From JBAWYM01 sp037143575 (lineage in GTDB: Bacteria; Patescibacteriota; Gracilibacteria; Peribacterales; Peribacteraceae), in the NCBI GenBank assembly GCA_037143575.1, contig JBAWYM010000065.1, forward strand, positions 1 to 6,606: a DNA stretch of 6,606 nt. Direction: 5' to 3'. A program made the translations under genes and the position numbers. The first letter of the stretch is position 1. Each line of letters starts with the position of its first letter. Under the pieces are notes generated by a model, which worked only from the letters and a program-made list of their open reading frames with translations, searched no databases and had not been told where the DNA came from. Positions 6,201 to 6,606 of the stretch are shown one piece after another.

Positions 6201-6388
6201 CCTTTGGTATCTCCTTTCGGGGAGAAAAACTGCACAACGCGCCGAATCCCTGTGGCGATACCATTCCCGATTTTCCGGAAGAATCCGCCCCCTGTGCGCG
6301 GAGCACGAAAGCCGCCCCCGAGAGAAGACGGACGACGAGAGGAAGAGCGCCCGCGGGAAATGGGCCGGAAGGCGAAGTCGGGTTCCAT
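3209..6388 (-). CDS. Class A penicillin-binding protein (PBP1A family), Ig-like C-terminus
   Basis: This bifunctional enzyme polymerises lipid II into glycan strands and cross-links the peptides on the outer face of the cytoplasmic membrane. The 1059 residues read in order: a basic Gly/Arg/Ser-rich cytoplasmic tail (1-70), one membrane helix (about 74-90), a GT51 glycosyltransferase (about 105-270), a linker, a transpeptidase (about 420-735), a Cys-containing region (about 745-870) and two Ig-like domains (about 874-965 and 972-1058, the second resembling Big_7). Glycosyltransferase motifs include Glu146 in IEDKRFYDRG, GGASTLTRQLA (172-182), RKLKE (196-200) and ILELYLN (216-222). Transpeptidase motifs are SSFK (Ser466, Lys469), SRN (519-521) and KTGTS (662-666). 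In the first glycosyltransferase motif the usual His is Arg153 and the usual following Gly is Cys155. Two Cys (669, 678) bracket a short insert just after KTGTS. The ATG at 6388 gives a normal N-terminus; no Shine-Dalgarno sequence precedes it. Confidence 0.96.
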   Translation of the reverse strand: MEPDFAFRPISRGRSSSRRPSSLGGGFRAPRTGGGFFRKIGNGIATGIRRVVQFFSPKGDTKGKGWKRFLLRAGGGVFVLILLYIGYLWMTLPDISDPKSLFAPQSTVITDRNGIELYRLFSEQDRTYVPGNRIPDAMKKAIISIEDKRFYDRGCLDIRAFARAAFHLGTGGGASTLTRQLARTALELKQENVLSRKLKEIVLGCEMESRFSKDQILELYLNWIPFGQNAYGIEQASERYFAASASGLTLAKSAVLASIPQRPTYFSPYGIHQHTTVTAAVYQDVLRGKITTAAQIPDVAVTIGLLGAYIGTGSTTVYIGGRTDQVLRNMQDQGFITEGQRLQALTEIDTLKFQPLRDQIRAAHFVLSVRDQLTDLLGTQTDKGLLEHGGLKVTTTLDWKMQEIAEKVVANHREDVLKRFGANNIALVALDPATRQVLAYVGNSDYSDVSNGGKIDMARAPRQPGSSFKPIVYAAAFQQGYTPATVLYDVPTKIGADQPMDYDGKYMGLMTIRQALGASRNIPAAKAFFLAGGEAPILQLASDLGAPSPLLQKRSKVTTGSGSFDYGWPLALGAAETPLTEMVQAYASIAGGGVYRPMVTILRVEDRTGNLLYAPDVGKGERQALDPRIAYQITSILSDSSARPTDYWRNQLTVNGYETAAKTGTSNKCLEWKDKNTCKLRKPDNAWILGFTPNLVAGVWSGNADSSALFDKGDGLNTSSALWKEFMERSHRLIPSPKTAFAVPPGIVQVQVSLLSGELPTACTPVELRRPDVFLEERPPTKEDPACASLVVDRVSGLLASPACPVEAQSSGSFLVPTSLLGDRWPSWEQGVQDWVKDQMVSWDSSPSHSGSLLPLPVAPTQRCDPSLTPGRLTKPTLQIMVPSENGTVTYPAFRPKFSATVGSTIREVRYSVDDKIIQVVMTEPFDPPLRIPRSIEKTGMHTFAMTVTDAFYNAVTQTVRFQFGEAKEGIDVQMTSPQNGQTFAKGSLVELRATVNDAAGTLKYIQFYLDSVLLTTRPREPFELSYALSVLPGTYRIRTVATDLSGKTTEDVVTIEVQ

Positions 6389-6398
6389 GTGAGGTTGC

Positions 6399-6404
6399 AG
6401 TGTA
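6399..6404 (-). promoter_or_regulatory. Possible -10 box (TACACT) for the PBP gene
   Basis: The minus strand reads TACACT here (4/6 to TATAAT). Transcription would begin at about 6392, leaving a leader of about four bases before the PBP start codon. No -35 hexamer is clear, and the region between the box and the palindrome at 6440 is otherwise featureless. The call rests mainly on position. Confidence 0.3.
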
Positions 6405-6439
6405 GCGGAGTAGAGACGGAGGTGGGAAGAAAGTGTGCT

Positions 6440-6537
6440 GTTTTGAAGGTAATAAAGGTTGTAAGGGTTGTAAGGGTTGAAAAGGTTTCTTCACAATCAA
6501 CATTTACAACCCTTACAACCTTTTGAACCCTTAAAAC
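6440..6537. repeat. Long palindrome of 9-base words (GGTTGTAAG family)
   Basis: A perfect 20-bp inverted repeat (6454-6473 with 6504-6523) surrounds a 30-base loop and extends outward to 6440 and 6537 with 9 of 14 further matches. The left side is a clean 9-base tandem: GGTTGTAAG at 6457-6465 and 6466-6474, then GGTTGAAAA at 6475-6483. Because of this periodicity the arms can also pair one or more units out of register: AAGGGTTGAAAAGGTTT (6472-6488) matches the opposite arm at 15 of 17 positions. It lies upstream of the PBP gene and shares its words with 909-997, 5.5 kb away. Confidence 0.85.
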
Positions 6538-6550
6538 TTTTCCAGCCAAC

Positions 6551-6606
6551 ATGAACCTCGCCAGGAACATATGTCCGGTTTCGCCTGACGAGAAGTTATC
6601 CTTCCG
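6551..6606 (+). CDS. Possible start of a gene cut by the window edge
   Basis: An ATG at 6551 opens a frame of 18 codons that runs off the end and reads MNLARNICPVSPDEKLSF. It lies just after the palindrome. A weak TAAAAC box (6532-6537) sits seven bases before a short leader. There is no Shine-Dalgarno sequence, which is true of every gene here. The stretch is too short to identify or to prove coding; the minus strand is also open in one frame through this end. Confidence 0.2.
   Translation, partial: MNLARNICPVSPDEKLSF

Noticed and set aside
5081..6526. Long + strand frames opposite the PBP gene
   Set aside because: They are antisense to a gene with clear catalytic motifs. The frame ending at 6526 even translates the palindrome into Val/Arg and Thr/Leu repeats.
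6148..6570. 140-codon minus-strand frame at the right edge
   Set aside because: It runs through the palindrome and overlaps the PBP N-terminus in another frame, with repetitive translation.
1..6606. Recoded TGA (as in Gracilibacteria or Absconditabacteria)
   Set aside because: TGA ends rpsF, rpsR, the Nudix-like gene and the PBP gene at the expected family lengths, and no gene needs TGA as a sense codon.

Overview
The window looks like a stretch of a bacterial chromosome of moderately high GC content. It carries translation genes at the left, two small genes in the middle and one very large cell-wall synthase at the right. TGA is used as a stop by several genes, so there is no sign of a recoded TGA. 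Several traits fit a Patescibacteria/CPR-type or similar little-studied lineage: a long basic tail on ribosomal protein S6, a short zinc-type S18 directly after it with no ssb between, a divergent YebC, no Shine-Dalgarno sequence before any gene, and a class A penicillin-binding protein with C-terminal Ig-like domains. The lineage is an inference, not something the sequence proves.

Layout: rpsF (39-605, +), a GC-rich hairpin between 12-bp direct repeats, and rpsR (678-908, +). Then a 41-bp-arm palindrome and a promoter that starts transcription at the first base of yebC (1054-1797, +). A second, unrelated palindrome begins on the yebC stop codon. Next comes a Nudix-like gene (1928-2485, +), also apparently leaderless. 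It converges on a small gene of unknown function (2507-2896, -). A 312-base gap without a supported gene follows, then the class A PBP (3209-6388, -). The right edge holds a third palindrome and possibly the start of another + strand gene.

How the genes fit together: S6 and S18 are partners on the platform of the 30S subunit. YebC-family proteins act in translation or transcription control, so the left part is a translation block. The PBP makes and cross-links peptidoglycan outside the membrane and appears to be an independent unit. Nothing links the Nudix-like gene and the unknown gene to either process beyond position.

The most unusual content is intergenic. Two long palindromes (909-997, 6440-6537) and a half-copy (3163-3208) are built from tandem words of about 9 bases of the type GGTTGTAAG or GGTTGAAAA. 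A third palindrome (1797-1884) has the same design but different words (TTGCGAATTGCGATTG-like). Together with the leaderless promoters these are the features most worth following up.
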